NCBI GenBank assembly: GCA_036365145.1 | Contig: JAEOAD010002566.1 | Span: forward strand, 4,174,001 to 4,238,000 | Source of the DNA: Orientallactaga sibirica | Taxonomy: Eukaryota > Chordata > Mammalia > Rodentia > Dipodidae | Direction of reading: 5' to 3' | DNA length: 64,000 bases | Shown: piece by piece, positions 1 to 11,690 of the stretch | Layout of the letters: every line of letters starts with the position of its first letter | Numbering within the stretch: the stretch's first letter is position 1 | Notes under the pieces: generated by a model | Databases searched by the model: none | What the model saw: only the letters and a program-made list of their open reading frames with translations | What the model was told of the DNA's origin: nothing | Translations under genes and position numbers: made by a program

Positions 1-1074
1 TCACTGTGGATTCTAGACAAGGGTTCTACTGCTGAGCCACGCCCCAGCCCCTCACTGTGGATTCTAGACAAGGGCTCTACCGCTGAGCCACGCCCCCAGC
101 CCCTCACTGTGGATTCTAGACAAGTGCTCTACCGCTGAGCCACGCCCCAGCCCCTCACTGTGTATTCTACCGCTGAGCCACGCCCCAGCCCTCACTGTGG
201 ATTCTAGGGTGATCTACCGCTGAGCCACACCCCCAGCCCCTCACTGTGGATTCTAGACAAGTGCTCTACCGCTCCCCCCAGCCCCTCACTGTGGATTCTA
301 GAGTGCTCTACCGCTGAGCCACCCAGCCCCTCACTGTAGATTCTAGACAAGTGCTCTACCGCTGAGCCACGCCCCCAGCCCCTCACTGTGGATTCTAGAC
401 AAGTGATCTACCGCTGAGGCCCCAGCCCCTCACTGTGGATTCTAGAGTGCTCACTGAGCCACGCCCCAGCCCCTCACTGTGGATTCTAGACAAGTGCTCT
501 ACCGCTGACCACGCCCCCAGCCCCTCACTGTGGATTCTAGACAAGGGCTCTACCGCTGACCACGCCCCCAGCCCCTCACTGTGGATTCTAGACAAGGGCT
601 CTACCGCTGAGCCACGCCCCCAGCCCCTCACTGTGGATTCTAGACAAGGGCTCTACCTCTGAGCCACGCCCCCAGCCCCTCACTGTGGATTCTAGACAAG
701 GGCTCTACTGCTGACCACGCCCCCAGCCCCTCACTGTGGATTCTAGACAAGGGCTCTACCGCTGAGCCACGCCCCCAGCCCCTCACTGTGGATTCTAGAC
801 AAGGGCTCTACCGCTGAGCCACGCCCCCAGCCCCTCACTGTGGATTCTAGACAAGGGCTCTACCGCTGAGCCACGCCCCCAGCCCCTCACTGTGGATTCT
901 AGACAAGGGCTCTCTGAGCCACGCCCCAGCCCCTCACTGTGGATCCTAGACAAGGGGCTCCGCTGATCCACGCCCCCAGCCCCTCACTGTGGATTCTAGA
1001 CAAGTGGTTTTACCGCTGATCCACGCCCCCAGCCCCTCACTGTGGATTCTAGACAAGGGCTCCATCCCTGAGAC
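1..1074. repeat. 52-bp minisatellite derived from an ID-type SINE head
   Basis: About 20 tandem units run from the window edge, so the array probably continues to the left. Homogeneous units repeat every 52 bp (for example starts at 731, 783, 835, 887). Many units between 160 and 480 are shortened. Most units contain TCTAGA. Read on the minus strand, each unit resembles the start of an ID/tRNA-derived SINE: GGGGCTGGGG, then a Pol III A-box-like TGGCTCAGCGG, then GTAGAGC and a CTTG/CTAG stretch. No B-box is present. Units vary between ACAAGTG and ACAAGGG forms, which cluster along the array. Confidence 0.93.
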
Positions 1075-1083
1075 AGTCCCAGC

Positions 1084-1150
1084 TGCATGTGCCAATTTGT
1101 ACATCTGGCTTTACATGGGTACTGGGGAATAAAACAAGGGTCCTTGGGCT
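1084..1150 (-). repeat. tRNA-derived (DIP/B2-like) SINE fragment
   Basis: Matches only the middle of the antisense element, from the CATCTGGCTT segment to the GGGTCCTTGGGCTT segment. Both ends are missing. Confidence 0.75.
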
Positions 1151-1151
1151 T

Positions 1152-1487
1152 TTTGAGAGAGCGGAGAGGGAGAGGCAGGATAGGCGAACCAGGACCTTCA
1201 GCTGCTGCAAAGGAACTCCAGACACGTGCTACTTTGTGCAATTTTTTTTGTTGCTGTTGTTTTTCCATGAAGGGTCTCACTCTAGCTCAGGCTGACCTGG
1301 AAATCACTATGCAGTCTCAAGGTGGCCTCGAACTCATGGCGATCCTCCAGAGTGCTGGGATTAAAAGCGTGTGCCACCATGCCTGACAACTTTGTGCATT
1401 TGAGTTAACATGGGTACTGGGAAATTGAACCTAGGTCCTGTGGCTTTGCAGGCAAGTGCCTTAACCGCTAAGCCATCTCTCCAGCCC
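1152..1487 (-). repeat. tRNA-derived SINE split by a B1
   Basis: The antisense element starts at TTTGAGAGAG and ends with the CCATCTCTCCAGCCC head. It is interrupted at 1241-1386 by a B1. The split is marked by a repeat of ACTTTGTGCA on both sides, which is the B1 target-site duplication. Confidence 0.85.
1241..1386 (-). repeat. B1-type SINE nested in a DIP-like SINE
   Basis: Antisense B1 with a T-rich tail on its left side. It is inserted into the SINE at 1152-1487 and is therefore younger than it. Confidence 0.88.
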
Positions 1488-1520
1488 AAAATTCTCTTTG
1501 ATAGCAAAAGAATACATTTG

Positions 1521-1683
1521 GGCCGGGCATGGTGGTACATGCCTTTAATCCCAACACTTAGGAGGCAGAGGTAGGAGGATCAGTGTCAGTTCAAGTCTGC
1601 CCTGAGACTACATAGTGAATTCCAGGTCAGGCTAGGCTAGAGTGAGACCCTACCTCGAAACCCCCTCCCCCCCAAAAAAAAGA
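1521..1683 (+). repeat. B1-type SINE
   Basis: Near full length from GGCCGGGCATGG to an A-rich tail. Flanking AGAATACA and AAGAATCC form an imperfect duplication. Confidence 0.9.
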
Positions 1684-1937
1684 ATCCATGGAGAGTCTTT
1701 GCTTGTCCCAGAATTATTTTATTATTGTTATTTTTAAATTTTTTGTTACTTTTCATTTCATTTATTTGAGAGACATAGGCAGAGAGCGAGTGAAAGAAAA
1801 AGGGAGCGAGGCCATGGGAAGAGAATGTGTACAAGAAGGGCAGGGGGAGGGTCAATCTAAATTCAAGATAGTGTGAATAAGACTTACGTAAACTTACTTT
1901 TTTGAAAAATGGCACATCTAGAAGCTGTAGACTGTTA
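1684..1937. other. AT- and purine-rich spacer with possible SINE relic
   Basis: T-rich DNA passes into a GAGAGACATAGGCAGAGAG stretch near 1770 that may be a decayed antisense DIP-like tail. Nothing else is recognised. Confidence 0.4.
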
Positions 1938-2941
1938 CTAGAAAATTTTCAGTACCTGGGATGGGATACCTTCCAGTGAGTTGTTGGCCAAGGAGGTCCC
2001 GGTAGCCTCCAAAACATTAAAGGCTATTGCCAAAGCCCTTGGTTTCCCTTGAGAAACAGATAGTAAGACCCTATTGCTGAAGACATCTCTTGCCTGAGAG
2101 GCAAGGTCACTGAGAAAGCAAGCTGGTGCTGAGCAGAAACCCTTCTCCCTGTAGACCAGCCAACTGAAAGCTGGAAAAAGCTGCACTGCATGCAGCCGTA
2201 TGGGAGACAGAAGTCATCAGCAGTGAAAACAGTGGACACTGAATATTCAAGTTTGGCCAGACAGGACCAATGACTGAATGGGTGCAATAGTGGCATGTCT
2301 ACTCTTGGGGTAAGCAACTGCTCCATAATTGGACTGAAGGCCCTCTCTACAGGAGGGAATACATGCCTGGTATTGAAAAACCTAAGCAAAAGCCTATGGC
2401 AGGTGAGGTCATGAGCCTTAGGGGTATAAAGCCTGCTCTTTTATGACTAAATGTATATATTATTCCCACCAAGCTGCCCTGAAAGTACTACAATTAATGT
2501 TCATATTCACATATTAACACTACTCTCACTTCTGGTTAGAGAAGCTTCTCTTTTCAGATGGCGATGACCACTGGGATGACCCAAAAGGCAACATAGTGCT
2601 GAGAAGAAGGGACAGAGGAGTGCCCAGCGCTGAAACACCTGTCACACCCTCCAAGGCTCAGGGACCATTGTGGAAGAGGGGGCGATAGAATGGAAGAGCC
2701 AATGCAACTGCCCAGACAGAAATTGGCCTCGATATCCATGACTGTGCAGTGCCTAGCAATACCTCCACAAGACCCTCAAAATAGAAGAAAAAGATGATGA
2801 CATCAAATTAAAAGAGAGACTAATGGAGAGAGGGAGGGGATATGATGGACATTGGAGTTTTAAAGTGGAATGGGGGGAGGGGAGGGAAATATCATGTGTT
2901 TTTAATATGTAAGTATAGAAGTTGTCAATAAAAAAAATGAA
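1938..2941 (+). mobile_element. L1 (Lx-type) 3' end, 5'-truncated
   Basis: This stretch resembles rodent Lx-type L1 3' untranslated sequence. It has a mixed-sequence part, the phrase TTCTGGTTAGAGAAGCTTCT near 2532, a G-rich purine run near 2870, and a terminal TTGTCAATAAAAAAA near 2923. No ORF2 remains intact. The A-rich end at the right sets the strand. A B1 later inserted at its tail. Confidence 0.72.
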
Positions 2942-2945
2942 CAAG

Positions 2946-3100
2946 GCCGGGCGTGGTGGCGCACGCCTTTAATCCCAGCACTCAGGAGGCAGAGGTAGGA
3001 GGATTGCCAAGAGTTCGAGGCCACCCTGAGACTACATAGTTAATTCCAGGTCAGCCTGGGCCAGAGTGAGACCCTACCTCGAAAAACAAAACAAAACAAA
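2946..3100 (+). repeat. B1-type SINE
   Basis: Full-length element inserted in the L1 tail. AAAATGAACA occurs on both sides as target-site duplication. Confidence 0.92.
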
Positions 3101-3132
3101 AATGAACAGAAAAAAAAAGATGTAAATGGTGG

Positions 3133-3355
3133 AGACTGGAGAGATGGCTCAGTGGTGAGAGTGCTTTCCTGCAAATTGTAATGACCCAGGTTCGATTCCA
3201 CAGAAGCATAAAGTGGTCCATACATCTGGAATTTGTTTGCAGCGGATAGAGGCCCTGGCACCCCCAGCCTTGGTGCACTCGTTCTCTCTCTCTCTCTCCC
3301 CATTTCTCTCTGCTTGTAAATAAATAAATATTTTTTTGAAAAAAAAAAAAAAAAA
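3133..3355 (+). repeat. tRNA-derived SINE, full length
   Basis: Runs from the GACTGGAGAGATGGCTCAG head to a CT-rich segment, TAAATAAATA and a poly(A) of about 19. Confidence 0.9.
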
Positions 3356-3365
3356 AAGGTAGAGT

Positions 3366-3590
3366 GTGGGCTCACCACTGCCTCCAGGAACTGCAAAGGA
3401 ATTCAAGATGCATCCACCACCTTGTGCATCTGGCTTATGTGGGTATTGGGCAATTAAACCTGTGTCCTTAGGCTTTGCAGGCAAGCACCTTAACCACTAA
3501 GCCATCTGTCCAGCCCCTATTTTATTATTATTATTATTCATTTATTTGCAAGCACACAGAGACACACTCATACTCTTTCTGTCAAAAAAA
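3366..3590 (-). repeat. tRNA-derived SINE copies, antisense
   Basis: 3366-3517 is an antisense body ending in the GCCATCTGTCCAGCCC head. 3518-3590 looks like the tail part of a second decayed copy, with CATTTATTTGCAAGCACACAG. Confidence 0.75.
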
Positions 3591-3600
3591 AAAAAAAATA

Positions 3601-3755
3601 GCCGGGCGTGGTGGCACACGCTTTTAATCCCAGCACTCGGGAGGCAGAGGTAGGAGGATCGCGGTGAGTTTGAGGCCACCCTGAGACTACATAGTTAATT
3701 CCAGGTCAGCCTGGGCCAGAGTGAGACCTTACCTTGAAAAAACAAAAACAAAATA
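3601..3755 (+). repeat. B1-type SINE
   Basis: Full-length body followed by an A-rich tail that has expanded into (AAT)n. Confidence 0.92.
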
Positions 3756-3783
3756 ATAATAATAATAATAAAGAAAGAAAAAC

Positions 3784-3994
3784 AGGGCTGATGGCTTAGC
3801 AGTTAAGGCGCTTGCCTGCAAAGCCTAATAACTCATGTTCACATCTCCAGGTCCCACTACCCAGAGACATAGTGATGCCAAGTGCCCAATATCGCACATG
3901 GGCCACAAGGGGGCATACACGTCTTGAGATCCTTTGCAGTGAAGGCCCTGGCATGCCCATTCACTCTCAAAAACAAAAACCAAAACAAAACAAA
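3784..3994 (+). repeat. tRNA-derived SINE, variant with CTCF-like core
   Basis: Compared with the common form, this copy has an extra internal segment around 3868-3925. That segment contains CCACAAGGGGGCA at 3903-3915, close to the CTCF core. The same variant recurs near 42661, 54484, 62928 and 63503. Confidence 0.82.
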
Positions 3995-3996
3995 AC

Positions 3997-4105
3997 ACTC
4001 GGGAGGCAGAGGTAAGGAGGATCACCGGGAGTTCAAGGCCACCCTGAGACTACATAATGAATTCCAGGTCAGTCTGGGCTAGCGTGAAACCCTACCTCGA
4101 AAAAC
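3997..4105 (+). repeat. B1-type SINE, 5'-truncated
   Basis: Starts at CACTCGGGAGGCAGAGG and runs to CCTACCTCGAAAAACC, so it lacks the first 30 or so bases. Confidence 0.88.
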
Positions 4106-4528
4106 CAAACCAAGCCAAAACACCCCCCACCAAAACCCAAACAGCAATTCCACGGGAAAACTTGAAAGTCCTTGGCTCATTACATAGATACCCATGTTGT
4201 GGAACTGAAACTCAGCTCACTGGATTAGTAGTGGCTGCCTGGAGAGGCATTTTCCTGCCATCTGGAGGTGCTATGACCAACTAGCCATGTCTGCTGAGCT
4301 CTTCCTCCTGACAGGGAGCACAGAAAAGGTGTGAGGGTCTACAAGTCTAGGTATGGCTGAACTATGACCTGCATTAGAATGAAAACAGAGAAACTGGGTG
4401 TGGTGGTGAGCACATTTGGAAATATTTGAGCTTGCAATCCTCCTGCCTCAGGCTTCCCAAGGCTAGGAACTCAGTGATCCACCTACTCCTACTCTTCCCA
4501 AGTACTGGGATTAAAGATGTGCGCCACG
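4106..4528. other. Unassigned DNA plus decayed B1-like sequence
   Basis: 4106-4389 is non-repetitive to the eye. 4390-4528 mixes a B1-like plus-strand start (GGGTGTGGTGGTGAGCACA) with an antisense B1-like end (TACTGGGATTAAAGATGTGCGCCAC). It may be two old B1 remnants. Confidence 0.5.
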
Positions 4529-4690
4529 GGCTGGAGAGATGGCTTAGCAAAGCCAGGACTCATGATTCTCTAGCACTCATGTAAAAAGATGCACAAAGTG
4601 GCACATGTGCCTGGAGTGTGTTTGCACTGGAGGCTCTGGCACGCCCATTCTTTCTTTCTGCTTCTCTGTCCTTCTCAAATAAAATACAAT
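4529..4690 (+). repeat. tRNA-derived SINE with internal deletion
   Basis: Intact head GGGCTGGAGAGATGGCTTAG, a deletion after it, then the normal 3' half and CAAATAAAAT tail. Confidence 0.85.
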
Positions 4691-4698
4691 TTCTCTCC

Positions 4699-5278
4699 TA
4701 TTTTTTAAAAGGTTTATTTATTAGAGAGAGAGAGGAGATAGAATGGGCACACCAGGGCCTCCAGCCACTGCAAAGGAACGCCAGACGCCTTGTGCATTTG
4801 CTTATGTGGGACCTAGAGAATTGGACCTGGGTCCTTAGGCTTCTCAGGCAAAGTGCTGTAACTGCTAAGCCATCCCTCCAGCCCATGGGGCACGCTAGGG
4901 CCACTAGACACTGCAAACAAATTTCAGATGCATGCATCCCCTTGTGCATCTGGCTTATATGGGTTCTGGGGAATTGAACCAGGGTCCTTTGGCTTTGCAG
5001 GCAAATGCCTTAACTGCTAAGCCATCTTCTCCAGCCCTAAAAATGTTTTATTTATTTATTTATTCATGTGTGTGTGTGTGTGTGTGTATGAAAGAGAGGG
5101 AGAGAGAGAGGGAGAGAGAGGGGGAAGGAGAGAATGAGCACACCAGGTCTTCTAGCCACTGCAAAAAAAATTCCAGATGCGCCACCTTGTGCATCTGGCT
5201 TATGTGATACTTGGGAATTGAACCTGGGTCCTTAGGCTTCACAGGCAAGCACTTTAACTGCTAATCCATCTCTGGCCC
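4699..5278 (-). repeat. Three consecutive antisense tRNA-derived SINEs
   Basis: Copies at about 4699-4885, 4886-5037 and 5045-5278 abut, each ending in a CCATC...CAGCCC-type head. The third carries (TG)n and (GA)n tracts at about 5066-5125 inside its tail region. Confidence 0.87.
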
Positions 5279-5282
5279 AAGA

Positions 5283-5438
5283 TTTTTTTGTGTGTGCGTG
5301 GTATTTGGAGGTAGGGTCTCACTCTAGCCCAGGCTGACCTGGAATTCACTATGTAGTCTCAGGGTGGCCTTGAACTCACGGTGATCCTCCTAACTCTGCT
5401 TCCAAGTGCTGGAATTAAAGGCATGCACCACCACACCG
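5283..5438 (-). repeat. B1-type SINE
   Basis: Antisense element from a T/TG-rich tail to CACCACACCGCT. Confidence 0.88.
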
Positions 5439-5439
5439 C

Positions 5440-5547
5440 TTTATTTATTTATTTTTACTTTATTTATTAGGGAAAGAGAGAATGGGCAAACGAATTCCAG
5501 ATGTGTGCGCCCCTTGTGCATCTGGCTTACGTGCTCCCCAGCCCTTA
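5440..5547 (-). repeat. tRNA-derived SINE with internal deletions
   Basis: Tail TTTATTTATTTATTTTTAC, shortened body GAATGGGCAAACGAATTCC, then CATCTGGCTTACGTG joined directly to CCCCAGCCC. Confidence 0.78.
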
Positions 5548-5925
5548 AGTACTTTTCTAAGCAGATCTTCTGGGGGTGGGTAGAGCTGGTTCGGTTTTGG
5601 AAGGCACTGTCCTGGGAGCACTGTCCTGGCCCACAGTGATGACGGGGACCAACTTCATTCTGTTGCTGGCAGGAGGCTTGTTTTTGGACCCTTGTTCTCA
5701 AGACTTCTGCTAAAGTGCCTGAGGCTCCCTGACTCCTGACAGGACACCAACACCCTCCTCAAACTCCGCTGTCCCCAATGAAGTGACTTGTGGCTCCGGG
5801 CCAGCACAGGCCGGTTGCTGCACTTCCGTGGCTCTGACAGCATCCCCCCGGCGCTGCGTCCCCAGGGCCCCGTGGGCCCTCAGTGCCTCTGCTTGGTGCC
5901 CATCCAACCCCTTCACTTCTTCCAG
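5548..5925. other. GC-rich unique 3' flank of ARHGAP35
   Basis: No SINE and no convincing ORF. It lies just past the predicted ARHGAP35 cleavage site, so it may be the transcription-termination region. In human the next gene downstream of ARHGAP35 is NPAS1, but no NPAS1 exon was recognised. Confidence 0.5.
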
Positions 5926-5946
5926 GCCTGGTTTTTACAAGATTGA

Positions 5947-5952
5947 TTTATT
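5947..5952 (-). terminator. Distal poly(A) signal AATAAA of ARHGAP35
   Basis: TTTATT on the plus strand reads AATAAA on the gene strand, in the context GTTAATAAATCAATC. Cleavage is expected 10-30 bases further on, around 5920-5937. Confidence 0.78.
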
Positions 5953-6441
5953 AACTATGATACATATCACATAAGGCCTTTTCAGTTTTTTTTACACCAT
6001 TCCCATTGAGACAAGTACAATACTTTGTAGCAAATACATGATTTTAAAAAACAAAACCAAAGGAAAACACCTCAGTCAGAGATGCTGCGGCCACAGGATG
6101 GCCGACCATGCACTAATCAGGCTGCAGCCTTGGGACCCACGACGTGTTCAAAAGCCTGGAAATGAAGCAAACACTCCTAACACCAACTAGAGGAGTCCTG
6201 GTCCGAGCCCCGAAGACACAGGGTTCTTTACACGCAGCTCTGCACTTCTGCTGCAAAACAGAATTTTGGGTACACGGCCAGACTACTAACACATTTCAAT
6301 ACCATTAATATGTTTTTGTTTTTTCCTCAGAAAACTCAAAATATTTGTTAATTCAACATATATAAAGATCATTTAACATGTGAAAATACAAGTACCAGAA
6401 AAATAAGCTGGCAGCAGCACTATCCCAATTCTCAAATGAGT

Positions 6442-6447
6442 TTTATT
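6442..6447 (-). terminator. Possible proximal poly(A) signal
   Basis: A second AATAAA in the 3' UTR (context GGGAATAAAACTC), about 500 bases before the distal one. Use of this site would shorten the UTR by the AT-rich segment. Confidence 0.4.
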
Positions 6448-8963
6448 CCCACACAATTCTGAAACATTTCCTTTGTGTCAAATGTACACGGGAACGTGAT
6501 TCTTTAATGCAAACTATAACTTACGCCCTGGCCCCACCATGCGGGCAGCGGGTGGCTTTGCAGCTGGGGCCTGATGGAGGTGAGGGGTTGGTCGTCAAGG
6601 CTGTGGAGCAGTTCTGGGTGATCCAATCACCCTCTTTCTGTGCAAGGATGAGAACAGGGCTTGAGCCTCTCTGACATGCCACTGGGGGTGCCTGGGGTAA
6701 GGGTTACAGCTGGGCCACAGCAAGTCTTGGGGTTTGAGGCCAGAGTGCAGGGGGCTCTACAGAGTCCCCACTAAGGTACATTGGCCCTCAGGCATGGGGT
6801 GTCCAATCAGAGCCATTCTGACCAGCAAGTCATTCCTATGATGTCACCCTCTGCAGTGGCAAAGACAGCACTGAGGACAGCTGCTGCCTGCATTCAGGGA
6901 GGAAGGTGGGCAGAGAAGTGGACCATCTTCACAATGTAGCACGATGGGGAAGGGGCACGACCACCAGTGGCCAGCACAAGCCTCTGGGTCCATATGCAAA
7001 CTATAGGTGTTGCTGGGTCACAGCAGGCCGAGGTTAGTTCTAAGGGCTGCTGTCTGTTCCCCAGTACCAAGCAGCAGCCCAATGGGAGCAGATGAGGGAA
7101 GAGCACCCTGGGCAAGGCAGTGCAGCTCACGCAAGCCCCAGGTGCTCTGTGGACCCATCCACCCACTGTAAGTACTGGCAAGGCCACTGGGGACTGACTG
7201 GAGTGGGAAGCAAAGAGCTCAGGCCAGCAAAGGAAGCAGGGACACTGTGGGTGGGAGGTGCCTAGCCTGCTCTCTGCAAGCAAGTCTGAGAATTGAGGCA
7301 GGGCCCTCCTGACCATGAACCCTCCATACCCACTGCAGACATCACCCAGCAGGCGCACATGCAGCAGCCTCAGGCATGGGTGGCCTGGGTCACCATGCTC
7401 ACACCAGGATGGTCCCAAGTCTCTCCAGCCAGTCTTGATCCCCCTATCACCCCTTTGAAGAGCTCCACAGGAAATCAAGAGCAGCAGAGAAGCTGGTGGA
7501 AGGAGGCAGTTCTACGCCCAGAGCTCAGGGAAGAGAACAGGCCACAACTATAGTGGACATGACACGCATCACCGTCCAGCTCGCCAGGAGGGGACATTTA
7601 GAGTGCTGTACCTTGGGCTTGGCTGGTCTTAGAGGCGACAAGACTTGCAGGGTAAGCTACTGTTTCCAAGCACCTTATTTTGCCATAAAGAACTGAAGTT
7701 GGGGGACAGCCAACTTGTCCAGGGCCCCAAGGAGGTGAGGGTAGGGCGGCTGTCCATCTGGGGCTCCTAGGAACATGTTTCTAAAGTGCAATGGCGAGAC
7801 CCAGGACAGTGCTGCTGGGCCTTGTGGCCCTCCCGTGCCCAGGGTACCGTAGTGTTAGGCTTCGTGGCCCAGAGTGAGGATGAGAACTGGGGGTGCGGGC
7901 GGCAGTCTACCAAAGGCTGCTGTGCTAGGAACTGAAGGGGGAAGAGGAGTGGGTAGAAAACAGAGCTGGGCCAGGGTGGTGCGGTGGTGGTGTGTGCCAG
8001 GACCACAAAGGGTCCACCGTGTGCAGCAGACTTGTTTCTTTACAGTGCCCACACCTCCTCATGTCCCACACACCCCTGCTGGTGGCATCCACAGCCTGCG
8101 ATAAAGCTATCCCAATTCAACATCAAACACACCAACCTGGGCCCCATGCCCCATCAGCATATGTGTAGTGTTTCCATAGCAATGTAGTGTATGGTACCAG
8201 GACCAGAGATGGGCCCATCTGCCAGCAAGCCTTGCAAGGGCTCGAGCCATCCTTCAGCAGAGGAGGAGGTGCTGGCATAGCCTACGGGGATCGATCCAAC
8301 AGCACCTGGGCACCCTTGTCTGCTGCCACAGACAGGGGCACTTTTACCTGGCAGCTGCCCAGGGGTTGGGGAGGAGTCTTGAGGTCTGTGGTTTCTGTCT
8401 GTTTCTCCGCCCTTCTTCCAGTGTTCTTTGCTTGTAAAGGGAAGGATCCGGAAGCTGGGTCTCAGGCATAAAGCCCTCTCCCATTGTGCTGCTGTGCTCA
8501 TGCGCCAGACCAGCACTCTAAGTTTCCAAGTGGGGTCCACTGCAGGTGTGGAGGGTGGAAGGGGACAACATGGGTGGTAAGTATCCTTTTCAGAGGGCCA
8601 GCCAGCCCTGCTGGGGTGCAGCTGCTGCCCCTAGCTAAGGGCAGGGCTTGGGTCCTGCAGCTGGTGCACAGACAGGGAGCAGTGGAGGGCGTGCCGGGGC
8701 TGCTGCATGACTGTTCAGTCCTCAAAGTGTTCCTGGGCTGAGGGCAGGGTGCTACGGCCAATCACAGGCAGTGCCAGGTGCAGACCTGGACTCAGGGTGC
8801 CCAATTGCCCAGCATGTGGTGGCTACTGGCTAATGCCACCACTGAGGTCTTGAGAAGGTGGTAGGGCTGTGGCTCCTGCCCCAGTGGACCTGGTTTTGTT
8901 CAAGGCCAAATGCCACCCCATCAAAGAGAAGACTGGGTCTCCCACCACGCAGACTGTGGTGGC

Positions 8964-10101
<1,138 letters not shown>

Positions 10102-10207
10102 TTGTTGAGGTGAGAGATGACGTATTTGAAGACTTCGTGGTTCTCCTTTGGGAATTTCTTTAGCACCTCCTTAAGGGCATGTAATTTCTGCTCCCGGTCA
10201 TTGATTT
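10102..10207 (-). CDS. ARHGAP35: ARHGAP35 internal coding exon (106 bp), RhoGAP domain
   Basis: Acceptor TCCTCAG ends at 10208 and donor GTAGGT starts at 10101. The exon begins with the last two bases of K1346, encodes 34 residues starting [18 protein letters not shown], and ends with two bases of K1381 after ISHLN. It forms a charged helical stretch of the RhoGAP domain between the SELPDPL segment and the C-terminal helices. Both phases agree with the neighbouring exons. Confidence 0.97.
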
Positions 10208-11105
10208 CTGAGGAGAAAAGCAAAAACTTTTAGTGATGAGGTTGGTGTGTGTCCTGGGACTCAAAGCAGATTCAGGGTGCTGATGGCCAACTCAGGGCTT
10301 TCTGACAGGATTACTCTGTTCTCGTCTTCAAAGCCCATGACCACACACCTGGCATGGCATGGCGTGGGCCCAGGGGCCAAGCTACCTCTGTGTCCCAGGC
10401 CCCTGCTCAAGGGCAGCACTGTGTGCCTGCGCTTCCTGGCCCCCACCACCCGAGATGAACCATCCACAGACTCTACCATAAAGAACGCCATTCTTTGCTC
10501 ATTGGTTGCCCCTGGAAACAGGCACCCCAATGCAGAAAGCCTGTTTGCTTCCTGACCAGACGGGCGGACGCTGCCACCCACCCACGCTGATAGCCCATGG
10601 AAGGAGGGAGTCCACAAGACCAGGGCTCTGTCCTTTTCAAGATGCAGGGAGTTCTGCACATGGCACTATTGGAGCTAGTGTGGGGGTGGGGTGTGGGGTT
10701 CTTATGCAGCTCGAAGGACCACACTATGCCCAAAGGGGAGTCTTCATGACCTTACTGGGACAGGGAAACCAAGCTGTCCCAAAAGAAGCATGTCATTGAT
10801 GCTGTGCCCAGCCCCGACAGTCTCCACAGTGCACTCCATTTTGAGGTTGAAGAACAAAGATCCCAGAGAAGTTGCAGGGCTGGGAGTGGAGCTGAACCAA
10901 CTGGCTATAGCCTTGAGCCTGGCCCACCCTGGTAGGGGAGGTGAAAATGGTCCAGACCTGAAGTGACAACTGGCCAAGGCAGATTCCTCTGAATCTGGAA
11001 AGATAACCTTGTAGCTACTTTGTGTACCTAAAGGGCTCAAGAAAGACAGCAGGCTCCATGAAGGACAGGCTCATCATCTGGAGCTTGAGGGTGGCTGATT
11101 AATAG

Positions 11106-11187
11106 GGGTTTCTTTTCCCTTTCTCCCTCCCTCCCTCCCTCCCTCCCTCCCTCCCTCCCTCCCTTCCTTCCTTCCTTCCTTCCTTTC
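11106..11187. repeat. (CCCT)n then (CCTT)n microsatellite
   Basis: Pyrimidine tetranucleotide tract leading straight into the T-side of the antisense B1 at 11188. It probably expanded from the B1 tail. Confidence 0.93.
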
Positions 11188-11333
11188 TTCCATTTTTGAG
11201 GTAGGGTCTCACTCTAGCTCAGGTTGATCTGGAATTCACTATGCAATCTCAGGGTGGCCTTGAACTCACGGTGATACTCCCACCTCTGCCTCCTGAGTGC
11301 TGGGATTAAAGGCGTGCGCCTCCACGCCTGGCT
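11188..11333 (-). repeat. B1-type SINE
   Basis: Full antisense body ending CTCCACGCCTGGCT. Confidence 0.9.
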
Positions 11334-11364
11334 TAATAGGTGTTTCTTTAAAATGACCATGGTG

Positions 11365-11690
11365 GGCTGGGGAGAAGGCGCAGCAGTTAAAGGAGCTTGC
11401 TGGTCTGAGTTCAACTCCCCAGCACCATGTTAAATGACGCAAAGTGGTGCATGCACCTGTGATCCCAATGTGCTTACAGCAAGGGAAGGCACAGCCTGAA
11501 GCATCCTCGAGCTCACAGGTCAGCTGGACTGGTGTGCATAAAGTACACTGGAAATTACCCGCAAAACAAAAGAACAAGGGAAACCCTGTCTCCTGCAAGT
11601 GTGGAGAATAGGACAAATACCCCAGCTTGTCCTTTGACCCCACACAGACACTGTGTACACACGCACACACCAAATAATAAAAGCAACAAA
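11365..11690 (+). repeat. B4/RSINE1-like SINE
   Basis: A tRNA-like head (GGGCTGGGGAGAAGGCGCAGC) is followed by GATCCCAATGTGCTTACAGC, a GAAACCCTGTCTCCTGCAAG segment and an ACACACGCACACACC end. This is the layout of the composite rodent B4/RSINE1 type and not of DIP. Confidence 0.72.

Larger units (their letters stand above)
5926..8963 (-). other. ARHGAP35: ARHGAP35 3' UTR
   Basis: Runs from the stop codon (8966-8964) to a predicted cleavage site near 5926. It is about 3.04 kb with no SINE insertions, unlike everything around it, which suggests constraint. The distal 600 bases are AT-rich and the proximal 2.4 kb GC-rich. The exact 3' end is inferred from the poly(A) signal, not observed. Confidence 0.82.

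Noticed and set aside
204..662. Open frames of 60-78 codons with repeated peptide motifs
   Set aside because: They are by-products of the 52-bp minisatellite. 52 is not a multiple of three, so the frame shifts between units.
1..1074. CRISPR-like regular repeats
   Set aside because: The units abut with no unique spacers and this is vertebrate nuclear DNA; it is a minisatellite.
3040..3396. Many 60-120-codon frames across SINEs (for example YLFIYLREKE-type peptides)
   Set aside because: They are translations of the antisense tRNA-derived SINE tail and body, repeated at dozens of positions.
1..5925. NPAS1, the gene next to ARHGAP35 in human
   Set aside because: No bHLH- or PAS-like coding sequence is visible; it presumably lies further to the left.
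6894..7478. Longest open frame in the window, 194 codons, on the minus strand
   Set aside because: It lies inside the ARHGAP35 3' UTR in sense orientation. It is rich in Cys, Pro and Leu as expected of GC-rich non-coding DNA and has no recognisable domain. Ribosome profiling would be needed to revive it.
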